Made by a program: the position numbers and the translations under genes | The notes under the pieces: generated by a model | Told to the model about the DNA's origin: nothing | The model's input: the letters and a program-made list of their open reading frames with translations, nothing else | The model's database searches: none | From: Nostoc sp. NIES-4103 | Lineage (GTDB): Bacteria; Cyanobacteriota; Cyanobacteriia; Cyanobacteriales; Nostocaceae | Assembly (NCBI RefSeq): GCF_002368335.1 | Contig: NZ_AP018289.1 | Span: forward strand, 1-64,000 | Direction of reading: 5' to 3' | Length of the DNA stretch: 64,000 bases | Part shown: positions 32,736 to 42,285 of the stretch, in pieces | Layout of the letters: each line of letters opens with the position of its first letter | Numbering within the stretch: position 1 is the first letter of the stretch

Positions 32736-33986
32736 ATGATTAAAATCCTTCATCTCTCCGATATCCACATGGGAAGCGGCTTTTCCCACGGACGGATTAA
32801 TGCAGCAACAGGCTTAAATACACGATTGGAAGATTTTGTCAACACATTATCTCAATGTATTGACCGATCGCTTGCAGAACCGGTGGATTTAGTAATATTT
32901 GGTGGTGATGCTTTTCCTGATGCGACACCACCACCATATGTGCAAGAAGCTTTTGCCAGCCAGTTTCGCCGTCTGATGGATGCTAATATTCCTACAGTGT
33001 TGTTGGTAGGTAACCATGACCAACATTCCCAAGGACAAGGAGGAGCGAGTTTAAATATTTACCGCACCTTGGGAGTACCAGGTTTTGTAGTCGGTGATAA
33101 ATTAACCACTCACCATATCTCAACGCGTAACGGTAGAGTGCAAGTTATCACCCTTCCTTGGCTGACGCGTTCCACCTTAATGACTCGTGAAGAAACCGAA
33201 AACTTGTCATTAGCGGAAGTCAACCAGTTGTTAACTGAGCGTTTGCAAGTTGTTTTAGAAGGGGAAATTCGCCGTCTTGATCCTGATGTGCCGACTGTAC
33301 TTTTGGCTCACTTGATGGCTGATAATGCTTCTTTAGGAGCAGAACGTTATTTAGCGGTGGGTAAAGGCTTCACTCTACCCTTATCTTTGCTGACGCGTCC
33401 TTGTTTTGATTATGTAGCACTGGGACATGTCCACCGCCATCAAAATTTAAATAAATCTAACAACCCGCCAGTGATATATCCAGGAAGCATTGAGCGGGTA
33501 GATTTTAGTGAAGAAAAAGAAGACAAAGGTTATGTAATGATAGAACTGGAACGGGGTAATGTGAAATGGGAATTTTGCCCCTTGCCAGTCCGGGTTTTTC
33601 GTACAATTGAGGTGGATGTCTCCAAAGCAGATGATCCGCAAGCTGCATTGAGCAAAGCGATCGCTAAACATGATATTCAAGATGCAGTAGTGCGGCTAAT
33701 TTACAAACTCCGCTCAGAACAGTTGGATTTAATTGATAACCCTGCATTACATGCTGCTTTAAATTCAGCTCACACTTACACTATTCAACCAGAATTAGTC
33801 AGCCAACTAGCTCGACCGCGCATTCCTGAATTAAGTGCAAGTAGCAGCATTGACCCAATGGAAGCATTAAAAACCTACTTGCATAATCGTGAAGATTTGA
33901 AAGATATAGCTGCATCTATGCTAGAAGCAGCAGAAAAATTGCTAGCAGATGATGTGGAAGTTTGGCTAGAAGCAACTAATTCGTAA
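32736..33986 (+). CDS. sbcD: Exonuclease SbcD/Mre11-type subunit
   Basis: A 416-residue calcineurin-like nuclease. All metal-binding motifs are present: LSDIHMG, FGGDAFPD, GNHDQH, LAHLMAD and LGHVHRH. SbcD works with the SbcC ATPase to open DNA hairpins and process double-strand ends. No sbcC is next to it. It is divergent from the helicase-nuclease gene, with about 250 bases between the starts. Confidence 0.92.
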   Translation: MIKILHLSDIHMGSGFSHGRINAATGLNTRLEDFVNTLSQCIDRSLAEPVDLVIFGGDAFPDATPPPYVQEAFASQFRRLMDANIPTVLLVGNHDQHSQGQGGASLNIYRTLGVPGFVVGDKLTTHHISTRNGRVQVITLPWLTRSTLMTREETENLSLAEVNQLLTERLQVVLEGEIRRLDPDVPTVLLAHLMADNASLGAERYLAVGKGFTLPLSLLTRPCFDYVALGHVHRHQNLNKSNNPPVIYPGSIERVDFSEEKEDKGYVMIELERGNVKWEFCPLPVRVFRTIEVDVSKADDPQAALSKAIAKHDIQDAVVRLIYKLRSEQLDLIDNPALHAALNSAHTYTIQPELVSQLARPRIPELSASSSIDPMEALKTYLHNREDLKDIAASMLEAAEKLLADDVEVWLEATNS

Positions 33987-34009
33987 TTCGTAATTCGTAA
34001 TTCGTAATT
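33979..34009. repeat. Heptamer tandem repeat TAATTCG
   Basis: Four tandem copies of TAATTCG overlapping the end of sbcD (the stop codon lies in the first unit). The same heptamer recurs at 43306-43345 and, in reverse, at 57089-57135. Confidence 0.85.
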
Positions 34010-34110
34010 ACAGAAACTAGGATTTAATCAGGATTTCCAAAGTTTAAAGTTCTCATATTGGTTAACAATGACAGATTTAGTTGGTGACTTTTTAAGGAAA
34101 TGCGATCGCT

Positions 34111-34668
34111 ATGAATCAAGTCAATTCTCAACTTACACTCAAAGAATTCCTAGCGCTATCAGAAGGTGATATAACCTACGAATTAGTTGATGGTAAAGCA
34201 AAACCAAAAATGGCTCCAAAAAGATTTCATTCACGTTTAACCCTTACTCTTAGCCAATTTCTCACATTATGGGCAAAAAATCGCGGTGAGGTTGGTATTG
34301 AGTGGGCTATCACTTTAAAACGCAAAGGTAGAGATTGGGTTCCTGTACCAGACTTACTTTATGTTTCTTACTCTCGCCTTAGGAGTGATGTTATTGAAGA
34401 TGAACCTTGTCCCATACCTCCAGACTTAGCAATTGAAATCATCTCTCCTGACCAAACTTTTGGCGAAATGAGCGCCAAAGCTACAGATTATCTCAATGCG
34501 GGTGTGATGAGAGTTTGGGTTGTGGATGCAAAAGCTAAAACAGTGACTATTTTTTATCCCGATGCACCACCTCAAACAAAAACTGGTGAAGATAGTTTAG
34601 ACGATTCTTTATTTGAAGGGCTGCAAATTACACCCGACCAAATTTTTCAACAAGCGGGAATTCCTTAG
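34111..34668 (+). CDS. Uma2-family (DUF820) putative nuclease
   Basis: A 185-residue PD-(D/E)XK-fold protein of the Uma2 family, highly expanded in cyanobacteria. PDLAIEIISPDQTFGEMSAK and the following YLNAGVMRVWVVDA carry the fold's acidic and Lys residues. The cellular role of this family is unclear. A second, divergent Uma2 gene follows at 34827, and a short hairpin element lies between them. Confidence 0.85.
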   Translation: MNQVNSQLTLKEFLALSEGDITYELVDGKAKPKMAPKRFHSRLTLTLSQFLTLWAKNRGEVGIEWAITLKRKGRDWVPVPDLLYVSYSRLRSDVIEDEPCPIPPDLAIEIISPDQTFGEMSAKATDYLNAGVMRVWVVDAKAKTVTIFYPDAPPQTKTGEDSLDDSLFEGLQITPDQIFQQAGIP

Positions 34669-34677
34669 TAAATTTAG

Positions 34678-34743
34678 CGTGGGCAATACTCATGAAAATG
34701 TGTAATTGGTCACTATAAACTTATAAAATCAATGCCCACCCTA
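34678..34743. repeat. Short hairpin element, copy A
   Basis: GTGGGCAAT near 34679 and ATGCCCACC at 34732-34740 are inverted ends of a 65-bp element whose inside (CTATAAACTTA) matches copy B. It resembles a miniature non-autonomous element with GGTGGGCATTG termini. Confidence 0.6.
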
Positions 34744-34826
34744 TGAATTACTACGAATTACTAAATCAAAAGTGATCGCTCTTTCAATAATAAGAGAAGA
34801 TAGTAAAAGAATTAGTGTAAAGTCTT

Positions 34827-35468
34827 ATGGTTACACTTCAGTTTAGACAAATTCGAGTTCCACTAGGGCAAAGAATAATACTAGAAGATGTGAGTTGGCA
34901 ACTATTTGAAGCAATTCTCAACGAATTAGGAGAGCATCGTAGGAGTCGAGTAGCATACAGCCAAGGAACACTAGAAATTATGGCTCCGTTACCAGAACAT
35001 GAGCGAAGTAAAGTGATTATTGGAGACTTAGTAAAAGCCTTACTCGATGAACTCGATTTAAATTGGGAGTCTTTAGGTTCAACTACCTTTAAGCGAAAAG
35101 ACAAAAATGCAGGTATTGAACCGGATGATTGCTTCTATATTCAAAACTATAAATTAATGATTGGTAAAGACAAGATTGACCTAAATGTTGATCCTCCTCC
35201 TGATTTGGCAATTGAAATTGATGTCACTTCTAAAACTGAAATCAGTGCTTATGAGGCATTGAAAGTAACTGAAATTTGGCGATATGAAAACAAAAATTTA
35301 GAAATTAGTTTGCTCCAAGGTGAGCAATATATCAACTCTCAGACAAGTCCCATATTTCCTAATTTTGCTATCATTGAAATCATTCCTCAATTTGTGGAAA
35401 TGGCACGAACCACAGGTATGAGTTCAGCATTGAAAGAATTTCGGAAATGGGTAAAAGAACAAATTTGA
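34827..35468 (+). CDS. Uma2-family (DUF820) putative nuclease
   Basis: A 213-residue Uma2 protein with the core PDLAIEIDVTSKTEI and KVTEIWRYENKNLEIS. It starts MVTLQFRQIRVPLGQ. It is only distantly similar to the adjacent Uma2 protein, so this is not a recent duplication. Hairpin elements flank it on both sides. Confidence 0.85.
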   Translation: MVTLQFRQIRVPLGQRIILEDVSWQLFEAILNELGEHRRSRVAYSQGTLEIMAPLPEHERSKVIIGDLVKALLDELDLNWESLGSTTFKRKDKNAGIEPDDCFYIQNYKLMIGKDKIDLNVDPPPDLAIEIDVTSKTEISAYEALKVTEIWRYENKNLEISLLQGEQYINSQTSPIFPNFAIIEIIPQFVEMARTTGMSSALKEFRKWVKEQI

Positions 35469-35477
35469 GTAAAAGTA

Positions 35478-35541
35478 GGGTGGGCATTGCCCCTGAATAT
35501 GTGTACTGTGTAACTATAAACTTACAAAGGCAATGCCCATC
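35478..35541. repeat. Short hairpin element, copy B
   Basis: GGGTGGGCATTGCC at 35478-35491 pairs with GGCAATGCCCATC at 35529-35541. The interior ATGTGTA and AACTATAAACTTA is shared with copy A, so the two are related by descent. Confidence 0.65.
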
Positions 35542-35610
35542 AAAGTCTTCAATACCACCCAATGCCCCAAATCCCAGATTTTCCAGAGATTGTATTTGGT
35601 GAATCGGGGT

Positions 35611-35674
35611 AAGGTGGGCATTGCTGTGATTTTCTGCAAAATGTTCCTAGATTTTGCTAGGCAATGCTCACCCT
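35611..35674. repeat. Short hairpin element, copy C
   Basis: GGTGGGCATTGC at 35613-35624 and GCAATGCTCACC at 35661-35672 are the inverted ends; the interior differs from copies A and B. It shares length (about 64 bp) and termini with them. Confidence 0.6.
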
Positions 35675-35916
35675 ACAAATTACTCTAAAAGCCAGCATTT
35701 CGCTTGACATTCTTATTGATAGCTTCTATTTTTTGATTTAAATTTTCAATTAGTTCTTGAGGTGTAGGATTAAAAGGTGATTGTGGAGGAGGTAATTTTG
35801 AGTAGTATTGCTTTGGCTTTATTAAGTCGTATATAAGCCTCCTCTGAAGCATTTAGATGCTTATATAGAGTATCCAATAAATGCTTTACCACTACTATAA
35901 CATGCGATCGCACGCT

Positions 35917-36380
35917 ATGAACTTTGAACAAGGGCTGGAAGTAGCAGATTAAGCGGTTTTTACCAAAATTGGCAGACGGTTGAATGATGCAGAAATCGCT
36001 ATATTGCAAGGCTCTTGGGGAAATCAAACCTATGAACAGATTGCCCAACAAACAAGTTACTCGGTAAGCTATCTGAAGAGAACCGTCGGGTCAAAGCTGT
36101 GGAAAATACTGATTCAAGCTTTAAGTGAAGACGTAAGCAAAACAAACTTCAAATCAGCACTTGAGCGCAGATGGCGAAAACAGACGAAATTTAGAACATT
36201 CACCCAACTACCCCACTACTCAGCACTCAGCACTCAGCACTCAGCACTCAGCACTCAGCACTCAGCACTAAAAACAGACTGGGGCGAAGCAATTGATGTC
36301 TCTGCATTCTATGGACACACACAGATGAACTCGCAAAATTAGAGAAATGGATTTTGTGCGATCGCACTGACATAATATTT
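35917..36380 (+). pseudogene. Decayed vMAP-type (vWA-MoxR-associated) regulator N-terminus
   Basis: ATG at 35917 opens MNFEQGLEVAD, then a TAA at 35950 in place of an expected Glu codon, then AVFTKIGRRLNDAEIAILQG and SWGNQTYEQIAQQTSYSVSY. This is the N-terminal helix-turn-helix typical of cyanobacterial NB-ARC/WD40-type proteins. ACTCAGC repeats interrupt it, DWGEAIDVSAFYGHT resumes, and a frameshift near 36315 leads to DELAKLEKWILCDRTDII before it ends. Nothing of the ATPase or repeat domains remains. Confidence 0.75.
36217..36270. repeat. Heptamer tandem repeat ACTCAGC
   Basis: About seven tandem copies of ACTCAGC inserted in the vMAP-type relic, a common Nostocales repeat unit. Confidence 0.85.
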
Positions 36381-36811
36381 AATATACTCTTGTGTGCCTA
36401 GTCTTTTAAATAACTAAACAACTTTATTCTTCAAGTCAGCTTTATGTGCTTATCAAAGCAGAGTGTTGACCACTGTTAAGTATTATCTGTAACAGATTCT
36501 TTGGAAAAAACTATGTTATTTCTACGACCGTGTTTATTAGCTTGTCAGCGAAAAAACTTTGTTTTTTCTAGAGAATATAATATTAACATAATAATAAACT
36601 GTCAAATTTACCTATTTTAATTTTGGACAAATACTTCAATCTCTTTTCCCTACTCCTCAATGTACATTTTATTAATAGTGATATCGATATCGATCAGAAT
36701 TGCTCACTTAGTAACAAAAATTGAAGCTCTATGAGAACTTTTGTTCTATTTGGTGTATGATCTTGAACTATTACGGTATTGCGCTCAAGATACCGTGGAT
36801 TTTAGGAGTAA
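36381..36811. other. Intergenic region upstream of the sulfate-binding protein gene
   Basis: AT-rich, with no convincing ORF. It should contain the promoter of the downstream lipoprotein gene. I could not identify a definite regulator site. Confidence 0.4.
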
Positions 36812-37960
36812 ATGCTGATGAGCAAGTCGCAACATCCGACACGGTTAGGAATTTACCTAATTGAGGGAATGCAGATTCATGTCGTGAAAACTTTACAAGG
36901 CATACAGCTTTGGTATCAACGAATAACTAAAAACTCTATACGAAGCTTTGTGTGTCTGTTTTTAGTAGGTACTGTTTTGAGTATGGCAGTCGCCGCCTGT
37001 TCTGGAAGCAGTTCAGCGACAAAAGCTGATGTCAAGCTCAAACTGGTTTCCTTCTCCGTTACCAAAGCGGCTCATGACAAAATCATTCCCATATTTGTGC
37101 AAAAGTGGAAGCAACAACACAACCAAAACGTCACTTTTGAGCAAAGTTATGGAGGTTCTGGGACTCAAGCCGCTGCTGTCATTGCTGGTCAGCAAGAAGC
37201 AGATATAGTACACCTGGCACTTCCTTTAGATGTTAACAAAATTCAACAAGCAGGGTTAATTAAGCCCGGTTGGGAAATCAAATCTCCTAGAAACGGTATT
37301 GTTAGTAGATCTGTTGCTGCCATTGTCACCCGCGAAGGCAATCCTAAAAATATTAATACTTGGCAAGACTTGGCAAAAGATGGTGTGACATTGATTGCAG
37401 CTAACCCAAAAACCTCTGGTATTGCTATTTGGGAATACCTAGCTTTGTGGGGTTCGGTGACACAAGCAGGCGGTGACGAGACAGCAGCATTAGATTTTGT
37501 CACCAAAGTTTATAAAAATGTCCCTGTGCTGACAAAAGATGCTCGTGAGGCTAGCGATTTATTTTTCCAAAAAGGTCAGGGAGATGTCTTAATTAACTAC
37601 GAAAATGAGGTATTTTTAGCAGCCCAAAATGGAAATAAATTACCTTATATTATACCAGAAATCAATATCTCCATTGATAATCCTGTTACCGTAGTTGATA
37701 AAAACGTTGATAAACACGGTACAAGAAAAGTTGCAGAAGCATTTGTTGATTTTCTTTACTCAACAGAAGCTCAACGCGAATTCGCTAAATTGCAATATCG
37801 TCCCGTTAACCCCACCGTTACCCAAGAAGTAGTATCCAAATATCCCCAAATCAAAACTTTATTCACATCTCAAGATTTAGGTGGGTGGGATAATATCCAG
37901 AAAAAGTTTTTTGTGAATGGATCGATTTTTGATCAAGTTCAGGCTGCTAAAAAAGCATAA
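36812..37960 (+). CDS. Sulfate/thiosulfate ABC transporter substrate-binding lipoprotein
   Basis: A 382-residue periplasmic binding protein of the Sbp/CysP type. A long N-terminus is followed by a signal segment and lipobox (VAACSG, lipid-anchored Cys near residue 67). The binding domain shows KLVSFSVTKAAHDKIIPIF, SYGGSGTQAAAVIAGQQEAD, TSGIAIWEYLALWG and a C-terminal EAFVDFLYSTEAQ. AGGAG just upstream is better spaced for an ATG at 36818. The permease and ATPase genes are absent; a terminator and then the pst cluster follow. Confidence 0.85.
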   Translation: MLMSKSQHPTRLGIYLIEGMQIHVVKTLQGIQLWYQRITKNSIRSFVCLFLVGTVLSMAVAACSGSSSATKADVKLKLVSFSVTKAAHDKIIPIFVQKWKQQHNQNVTFEQSYGGSGTQAAAVIAGQQEADIVHLALPLDVNKIQQAGLIKPGWEIKSPRNGIVSRSVAAIVTREGNPKNINTWQDLAKDGVTLIAANPKTSGIAIWEYLALWGSVTQAGGDETAALDFVTKVYKNVPVLTKDAREASDLFFQKGQGDVLINYENEVFLAAQNGNKLPYIIPEINISIDNPVTVVDKNVDKHGTRKVAEAFVDFLYSTEAQREFAKLQYRPVNPTVTQEVVSKYPQIKTLFTSQDLGGWDNIQKKFFVNGSIFDQVQAAKKA

Positions 37961-38039
37961 ATATTTTTTTACTTAGCTTTTTCGTAATGTATAGATAAAG
38001 CAGAAATAAAACGAATTGCTATTGAGTGAGGTAAACTCT

Positions 38040-38063
38040 AAAAGCAATTTCCGAATTGCTTTT
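38040..38063 (+). terminator. Intrinsic terminator between the sulfate-binding gene and pst cluster
   Basis: AAAAGCAATT/AATTGCTTTT, a 10-bp stem with a TCCG-type tetraloop, about 80 bases after the sulfate-binding gene. It separates that gene from pstS. Confidence 0.75.
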
Positions 38064-38122
38064 GCAATTAGCCTGTACATCAGTTGGATGAAAACCAATA
38101 TAATTTAGTCAATTCTGAGCCT

Positions 38123-39124
38123 ATGAGCTTTCGTAACTTATTTAAATATAGATTATTCCTAGCATTATTGATGTTTGTCACCTCTGGCGTGACTGCTTGT
38201 AGCAGCGCCGAAGAAAAGAAAAGCCAGGTGAGTATTGATGGTGCAGCAGTAGGTTTTCCTATTTCTCTAGCAGTTGCAGAAGAATATGGCAAGCTGAAAT
38301 CTGATGCTAAAGTTAGTGTTGCTTCAAGTGGTACTGGTGGTGGTTTTAGTAAATTTTGTAATGGCGACCTTGATATTGCTGGTGCTTCTCGTACAATTAG
38401 AGACGAAGAAATCAAAAAATGTAAAAGCAAGAATGTTGAATTTGTCGAGTTGCCTATTGCTTTAGATGGCATTGCTGTAATTGCCAACCGTCAAAATAAC
38501 TTTGTCAAATGTCTCACTATCAAAGAATTAGCCACAATTTGGAGCGCTAAATCAGACGGTAAAATCTTGACATGGAATCAAGTTAACCCTAAATTTCCTA
38601 ATCAAAAACTCAAGCTGTATGCTCCTGCTTCTGATACTGGGACGTTTGATTACATGACTCAAGCTGTTACTGGTAAAACTAAAAATGGACGTACAGATTA
38701 CACTCCCAGCCACAATCAAAACTTACTTGTGCAAGGAGTTTCAGGTGAGACATCAGCTTTAGGTTATGTAGGGATATCTTACTACATTCAAAATCAAGAC
38801 AAACTTAATTTAGTTGCGGTAGAAGGGCCCACAGGCAAATGTGAAAAACCAGTTCCTATAGATAATGTTGTCAAAAATATTTACACACCATTATCTCGCC
38901 CTTTGTTTATCTATGTTAGTAAACAATCCTTAGATACCAAGCCAACAGTTAGAGAATTTGTAGATTTTTATCTAGAAAACTCCTGGAAGTGGGTAGATAG
39001 CGTGGGTTATGTGGCATTACCTGATGAAGCTTACGTCAAGGTAAAACAAAAATTGACCACTGGTGAAACTGGCACAAAATTTAAAAAAGCTAAACCAGGT
39101 GAACCAATCACAAACTTTATTTAA
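38123..39124 (+). CDS. pstS: Phosphate ABC transporter substrate-binding lipoprotein
   Basis: A 333-residue PstS/SphX-type phosphate-binding protein. A signal peptide ends in a lipobox VTACSS. Phosphate-site motifs are IDGAAVGFPIS, ASSGTGGGFSKF, DIAGASRTI and SDTGTFDYM. ATG 38123 gives a normal signal peptide; a TTG at 38084 is less likely. It heads the pstSCAB operon. Confidence 0.92.
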   Translation: MSFRNLFKYRLFLALLMFVTSGVTACSSAEEKKSQVSIDGAAVGFPISLAVAEEYGKLKSDAKVSVASSGTGGGFSKFCNGDLDIAGASRTIRDEEIKKCKSKNVEFVELPIALDGIAVIANRQNNFVKCLTIKELATIWSAKSDGKILTWNQVNPKFPNQKLKLYAPASDTGTFDYMTQAVTGKTKNGRTDYTPSHNQNLLVQGVSGETSALGYVGISYYIQNQDKLNLVAVEGPTGKCEKPVPIDNVVKNIYTPLSRPLFIYVSKQSLDTKPTVREFVDFYLENSWKWVDSVGYVALPDEAYVKVKQKLTTGETGTKFKKAKPGEPITNFI

Positions 39125-39176
39125 ATCGAGTGCAAGTCATTGTAGTTGTTTTATTGTATTTAAAACATAACTGGTT

Positions 39177-40118
39177 ATGCAAAATACTAATTTTCCAGAC
39201 GATCCCTATCACAGATCTAGACAGTCATTAGAAAAAAACGCATCTGAAGATATTTTAGAAAAGATTATTGCAGTCATCTTATTTGGTTGTGCTTTAGTTT
39301 CTGTTTTGACTACCTTTGGTATTATCATAATTATCTTTCAGGAAACATTCGGTTTTTTCCAAGAAGTTTCCTTTGCCCAATTTTTTCTTGATACTAAGTG
39401 GACACCTCTATTTGCAGAGAGGCATTTTGGCGTTTGGCCCTTGATGGCTGGCACTTTTTTAACTACAGCTATTGCTATGGCAGTTGCTATTCCTCTAGGT
39501 TTATCTTCTGCTATTTATTTAAGTGAATATGCTCAACCTAAAGTAGCAGCAATTTTACGCCCAGCAGTAGAACTGTTAGCAGGAATACCAACAGTAGTAT
39601 ATGGATATTTTGCACTATTATTTGTTACACCATTGCTGCGGAATATTATACCTCTAGAAATATTCAACGCTTTGAGTGCTGGATTGATGATGGGAGTAAT
39701 GATTACACCCACTGTTGGTTCCATCAGCCTAGATGCTATTCAAGCAGTTCCACGTTCTTTACGAGAAGGTGCTTACGCTTTAGGAATCACTAAACTGGAA
39801 GCTATTTTTAGAGTCGTTCTTCCAGCAGCACTTTCTGGAATTATCGCCTCAATTATTTTAGGTATTTCTCGTGCTGTGGGTGAAACAATGACTGTTGTGA
39901 TTGCTGCTGGACAACAGCCAAAAATAACTATTAACTTCGCAGAATCGGTAGAAACGATGACAGCTTACATGGCACAAATTTCTGGTGGAGATAGTCCGCG
40001 TGGTAGTCTCAATTTCAAGACTTTATATGCTGTAGGCGCTCTTTTGTTTCTAATTACGTTAGTTTTAAATATTGTGAGTCACTGGATTGCTAATCGTTTT
40101 AAAGAAAAGTACGAGTAA
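39177..40118 (+). CDS. pstC: Phosphate ABC transporter permease
   Basis: A 313-residue inner-membrane permease with six predicted helices and the permease EAA-like loop (EGAYALGITKLEAIFRVVLP). It forms the membrane channel with PstA. It lies 52 bases after pstS and five bases before pstA, so it is cotranscribed. Confidence 0.92.
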   Translation: MQNTNFPDDPYHRSRQSLEKNASEDILEKIIAVILFGCALVSVLTTFGIIIIIFQETFGFFQEVSFAQFFLDTKWTPLFAERHFGVWPLMAGTFLTTAIAMAVAIPLGLSSAIYLSEYAQPKVAAILRPAVELLAGIPTVVYGYFALLFVTPLLRNIIPLEIFNALSAGLMMGVMITPTVGSISLDAIQAVPRSLREGAYALGITKLEAIFRVVLPAALSGIIASIILGISRAVGETMTVVIAAGQQPKITINFAESVETMTAYMAQISGGDSPRGSLNFKTLYAVGALLFLITLVLNIVSHWIANRFKEKYE

Positions 40119-40123
40119 GAGAC

Positions 40124-41023
40124 ATGACTACAAGTTATCAACGAGAGAGTTCTTGGGATTCTTCAACAGAATTTACTGATAATGTTGAAAAGAGGGAAAC
40201 GTTAGGAAAAGTATTTGAAATAATTTTTTTGTTAGGATTGCTAATTGGTATATTTATTTTAGCATTGCTACTTTTTGATATTTTTAGAGACGGAATAGGC
40301 AGATTTTTGACACCTGGCTTTCTGACAGAAACTCCTTCTCGTTTTCCTGATCAAGGTGGTATTCGTCCAGCCATTGTGAGTAGTATTCTTTTAGGAATTG
40401 TTGTTATTCTAGTTACTGTACCAATAGGTGTAGGAGCAGCTTTATATCTTGAGGAATACGCACCTAAAGCCTGGTGGACAGCTATTGTAGAGATTAATAT
40501 CAGCAATTTAGCGGGAGTTCCTTCTATAGTATATGGATTACTGGGTTTAGGAGTTTTCAATTATTTGTTGGGATTTGGCCCCGCTTTAATTTCGGGAGCG
40601 TTGACTTTATCATTGTTATCATTACCAGTAATTATTGTGACAGCTAGAGAAGCAATTCGCGCTGTCCCAGATTCCCTCAGACATGCTTCCTACGGTTTAG
40701 GCGTGACAAAATGGCAAACTATTAGTAGTCATGTCTTACCTTATGCTATTCCTGGTATCCTTACAGGAGTGATTATTTCTATATCGCGTGCTATTGGTGA
40801 TGCAGCATCTTTAATTGTTGTAGGTGCTGTAGGTTTTCTCACGTTCAACCCTGGTTTATTCCAGAGATTCATGGCGTTACCCATTCAAATTTACAGTTAC
40901 ATCACTCGTCCAGAACCAGGTTTTGCGAATGCAGCAGCAGCGACAATTATTGCATTGTTAATCTTGATTCTAGTTTTAAATGGTGTAGCAATTTATATTA
41001 GGCAACGCTTCTCGATCAATTAG
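40124..41023 (+). CDS. pstA: Phosphate ABC transporter permease
   Basis: A 299-residue permease partner of PstC, with the coupling loop DSLRHASYGLGVTKWQTIS and six helices. It starts five bases after pstC. The following 256 bases contain G/A-rich tandem repeats and then pstB. Confidence 0.92.
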   Translation: MTTSYQRESSWDSSTEFTDNVEKRETLGKVFEIIFLLGLLIGIFILALLLFDIFRDGIGRFLTPGFLTETPSRFPDQGGIRPAIVSSILLGIVVILVTVPIGVGAALYLEEYAPKAWWTAIVEINISNLAGVPSIVYGLLGLGVFNYLLGFGPALISGALTLSLLSLPVIIVTAREAIRAVPDSLRHASYGLGVTKWQTISSHVLPYAIPGILTGVIISISRAIGDAASLIVVGAVGFLTFNPGLFQRFMALPIQIYSYITRPEPGFANAAAATIIALLILILVLNGVAIYIRQRFSIN

Positions 41024-41024
41024 G

Positions 41025-41200
41025 GAAGGGGAAGGGGAAGTTGCAAGGGGAAGTTGCAAGGGGAAGGGGAGGGACTTGAGGTAGCCTATCCTCATTTTTT
41101 ACCCCATGTCCTTGAGGACTGGTCTTACTCTCCTTTCACCCCTCCCCTCGAAGACTGGTCTTACCTTCCCCTTCCCCTTCACCCTTCCCCTTCTTTTGTA
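41025..41200. repeat. GGGAAGGGG-type repeats
   Basis: Tandem GGGGAAG/AAGTTGC units on one side and TTCCCC units on the other enclose GACTGGTCTTAC repeats, giving a long inverted, structured spacer between pstA and pstB. It could lower read-through into pstB. Confidence 0.65.
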
Positions 41201-41279
41201 AAGGTTTGATTTTTCAGTCTCTAAGAAAGCAAATTAAACTGCATTGTTTGGTGTTAATGGTTATCAGGAGTTCAGCAAA

Positions 41280-42110
41280 ATGTCATATAGCAACAGTAAA
41301 ATTCAATCAGATAGTGCCACAATCAATCAACAAGATAACTCTGTGTTTAATGTTGAAGGTGTGAAGGTATTCTATAGTGGATTTCTGGCACTTATGGATG
41401 TCTATTTAAAGATTCCAGAAAAACAAATTGTTGCTTTTATTGGCCCTTCAGGATGTGGCAAAAGTACTTTATTGCGTTGCTTCAACCGGATGAATGATTT
41501 GATTCCTGGTGCGAAAGTGGAGGGGAGACTAAATTATCGCGATCGCAATATTTATGACCCTAAAATTAATTCTGTTAAATTACGCCGCCAAGTAGGCATG
41601 GTTTTTCAAAGACCGAATCCTTTTCCGAAGTCAATCTACGAAAATATTGCCTTTGGGCCGCGTTCTAATGGTTATAAAGGTAATATTGATGAATTGGTAG
41701 AAGATTCACTAAGACGTGCTGCGATTTGGGATGAAGTCAAAGACAAATTGAAAGCTAAAGGTACTGCCTTATCTGGCGGACAACAGCAACGGCTTTGTAT
41801 TGCACGGGCGATCGCTATGAAGCCAGATGTATTATTAATGGATGAACCATGCTCTGCTCTTGACCCAATTTCTACCCGTCAAGTAGAAGAACTCTGCTTG
41901 GAACTCAAGCAGCAGTATACCATCATTATGGTGACTCATAATATGCAGCAAGCTTCTAGAGTGGCAGATTGGACGGCATTTTTCAACACAGAAATTGATG
42001 AGTACGGCAAACGTCGTGGAAAATTAGTTGAGTTTAGTACTACAGACAAAATGTTTAATTCTCCGGAAACCAGAGAAGCCGAAGAGTATATTAGTGGACG
42101 CTTCGGTTAG
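41280..42110 (+). CDS. pstB: Phosphate ABC transporter ATPase
   Basis: A 276-residue ABC ATPase. Walker A GPSGCGKST, signature LSGGQQQRLCIARA, Walker B VLLMDEPCSALDP and the switch His in MVTHNMQQ are all present. ATG 41280 has AGGAG nine bases upstream and is preferred over a TTG at 41244. It powers PstSCA. No phoU follows. Confidence 0.93.
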   Translation: MSYSNSKIQSDSATINQQDNSVFNVEGVKVFYSGFLALMDVYLKIPEKQIVAFIGPSGCGKSTLLRCFNRMNDLIPGAKVEGRLNYRDRNIYDPKINSVKLRRQVGMVFQRPNPFPKSIYENIAFGPRSNGYKGNIDELVEDSLRRAAIWDEVKDKLKAKGTALSGGQQQRLCIARAIAMKPDVLLMDEPCSALDPISTRQVEELCLELKQQYTIIMVTHNMQQASRVADWTAFFNTEIDEYGKRRGKLVEFSTTDKMFNSPETREAEEYISGRFG

Positions 42111-42285
42111 GCATAATTCCGATTTTATACCAAATCAAATAATCTTTGCGACACATGAATTAACAGTAGGGGTGTACAGCTGTACGCCCATACAAGGTAT
42201 TTATTGCATTTTTTTAAATTAATATTCGTTGAAATAATTTAGTATAAATACTAAAAAATACAAAGAATGCAATTACTCTTTGTCA

